Source: Pelagicoccus enzymogenes (GTDB lineage: Bacteria > Verrucomicrobiota > Verrucomicrobiia > Opitutales > Opitutaceae). Taken from it: 64,000 nucleotides of DNA. Of this stretch, positions 63,709 to 64,000 are shown one piece after another. Location of the stretch: contig NZ_JACYFG010000002.1 in the NCBI RefSeq assembly GCF_014803405.1, positions 1 through 64,000 on the forward strand. The letters are read 5' to 3'. Both the position numbers and the translations under genes were made by a program. The notes beneath the pieces are model-generated. The model ran no database searches. It had not been told where the DNA came from and was given only the letters and a program-made list of their open reading frames with translations. How positions within the stretch are numbered: position 1 is the stretch's first letter; every line of letters starts with the position of its first letter.

Positions 63709-64000
63709 CTAGTACCCTTTGAAATGCACCGGATCGTCCGGCTGGCGAAAGCGCGTTTGGTAAGTCTTGTTGCTCGCAGCAAGCTTCAAAAAGACGTCCA
63801 GCGGCTTCACCTCGACCGGCCCCTCCAAGTTTTCCACGACCTCCACCAAGCTGTTCACGTCGTTCGACTCTCGCACATGCACGAGCAAGAAATAGGGTCG
63901 CTTGCTGTTGAGAACGATCAGCTCGTTCAAATCAGCCGTCACCTCCTCGCGCGGCCGTTTCGGGTCAATATAATAGTCGTATGACAGCATGGGACGCGTA
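63709..64000 (-). CDS. C-terminal part of a GxGYxYP-type putative glycoside hydrolase, cut by the window edge
   Basis: The frame is open to the right edge with no stop, so only about the last 97 residues are seen; the Met at 63990 is internal. The ending RPYFLLVHVRESND, followed by VEVVENL and KPLDVFLKLAA, resembles the C-terminal end of GxGYxYP-motif proteins as I remember them. The family is thought to act on glycans, but is little studied. Start, leader and active site lie outside the window. It is convergent with the six-hairpin gene. Confidence 0.5.
   Translation of the reverse strand, partial: TRPMLSYDYYIDPKRPREEVTADLNELIVLNSKRPYFLLVHVRESNDVNSLVEVVENLEGPVEVKPLDVFLKLAASNKTYQTRFRQPDDPVHFKGY

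Overview
The window looks like a chromosomal stretch of a marine, algal-polysaccharide-degrading verrucomicrobium of class Opitutae; Pelagicoccus or a near relative is my best guess. This rests on a TonB receptor opening with a FELSPFEV-type plug, many lone carbohydrate-active genes with one TonB receptor and no SusD, several twin-arginine-type leaders, frequent 4-bp ATGA overlaps, and few strong Shine-Dalgarno sequences. No phage, transposase, CRISPR, rRNA or tRNA was seen. The left edge carries a MITE-like repeat, and REP-like hairpins punctuate the intergenic gaps.

Layout. (1) 274-6424, minus: SLC13 anion transporter, heparan-N-sulfatase-like sulfatase, M61 peptidase, AraC regulator. (2) 6622-12503, plus: a compact one-carbon operon with a LigM-like tetrahydrofolate O-demethylase, purU, metF, a stand-alone MetE catalytic domain and a sodium/solute symporter. 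(3) 12541-21352, minus: heparinase II/III-like lyase, two MDR dehydrogenases, an unassigned secreted protein of lyase-like appearance, a beta-propeller, then nagA-nagB. (4) 21480-24067, plus: sialidase-like propeller and M28 peptidase. (5) 24161-30869, minus: creatininase-like amidohydrolase, aldo/keto reductase, Gfo/Idh oxidoreductase, tdh, kbl, BNR_4 propeller. (6) 31024-34242: a double-ferritin di-iron protein and a phytanoyl-CoA-dioxygenase-like enzyme, divergent from an AraC gene.

(7) 34643-41707: sugar isomerase, CRTAC1-like protein, exported RidA, Tat-leader class V aminotransferase (minus), S51 peptidase, enolase-superfamily enzyme. (8) 41862-52659: six carbohydrate-active or hydrolase genes (unassigned 770-aa and 806-aa proteins, nucleoside-hydrolase-like, GH43, another five-bladed propeller, GH42-like). 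(9) 53181-63608: TonB receptor, Gfo/Idh, LacI regulator, symporter and a six-hairpin glycosidase. (10) A cut-off GxGYxYP-type protein at the right edge.

How it fits together. Regions 3, 5 and 7-9 read as catabolism of sulfated, probably uronate- and amino-sugar-containing polysaccharides: TonB import, extracellular lyases, sulfatase and propellers, cytoplasmic glycosidases, oxidoreductases and isomerases. An odd-spaced palindrome, TTTAC-N-GTAAA, lies in at least six promoter gaps of regions 7-9 and is a candidate operator for the LacI regulator at 58316-59395. The most distinctive systems are the folate-dependent demethylation operon (region 2) and the two-iron-enzyme pair with its AraC gene (region 6).
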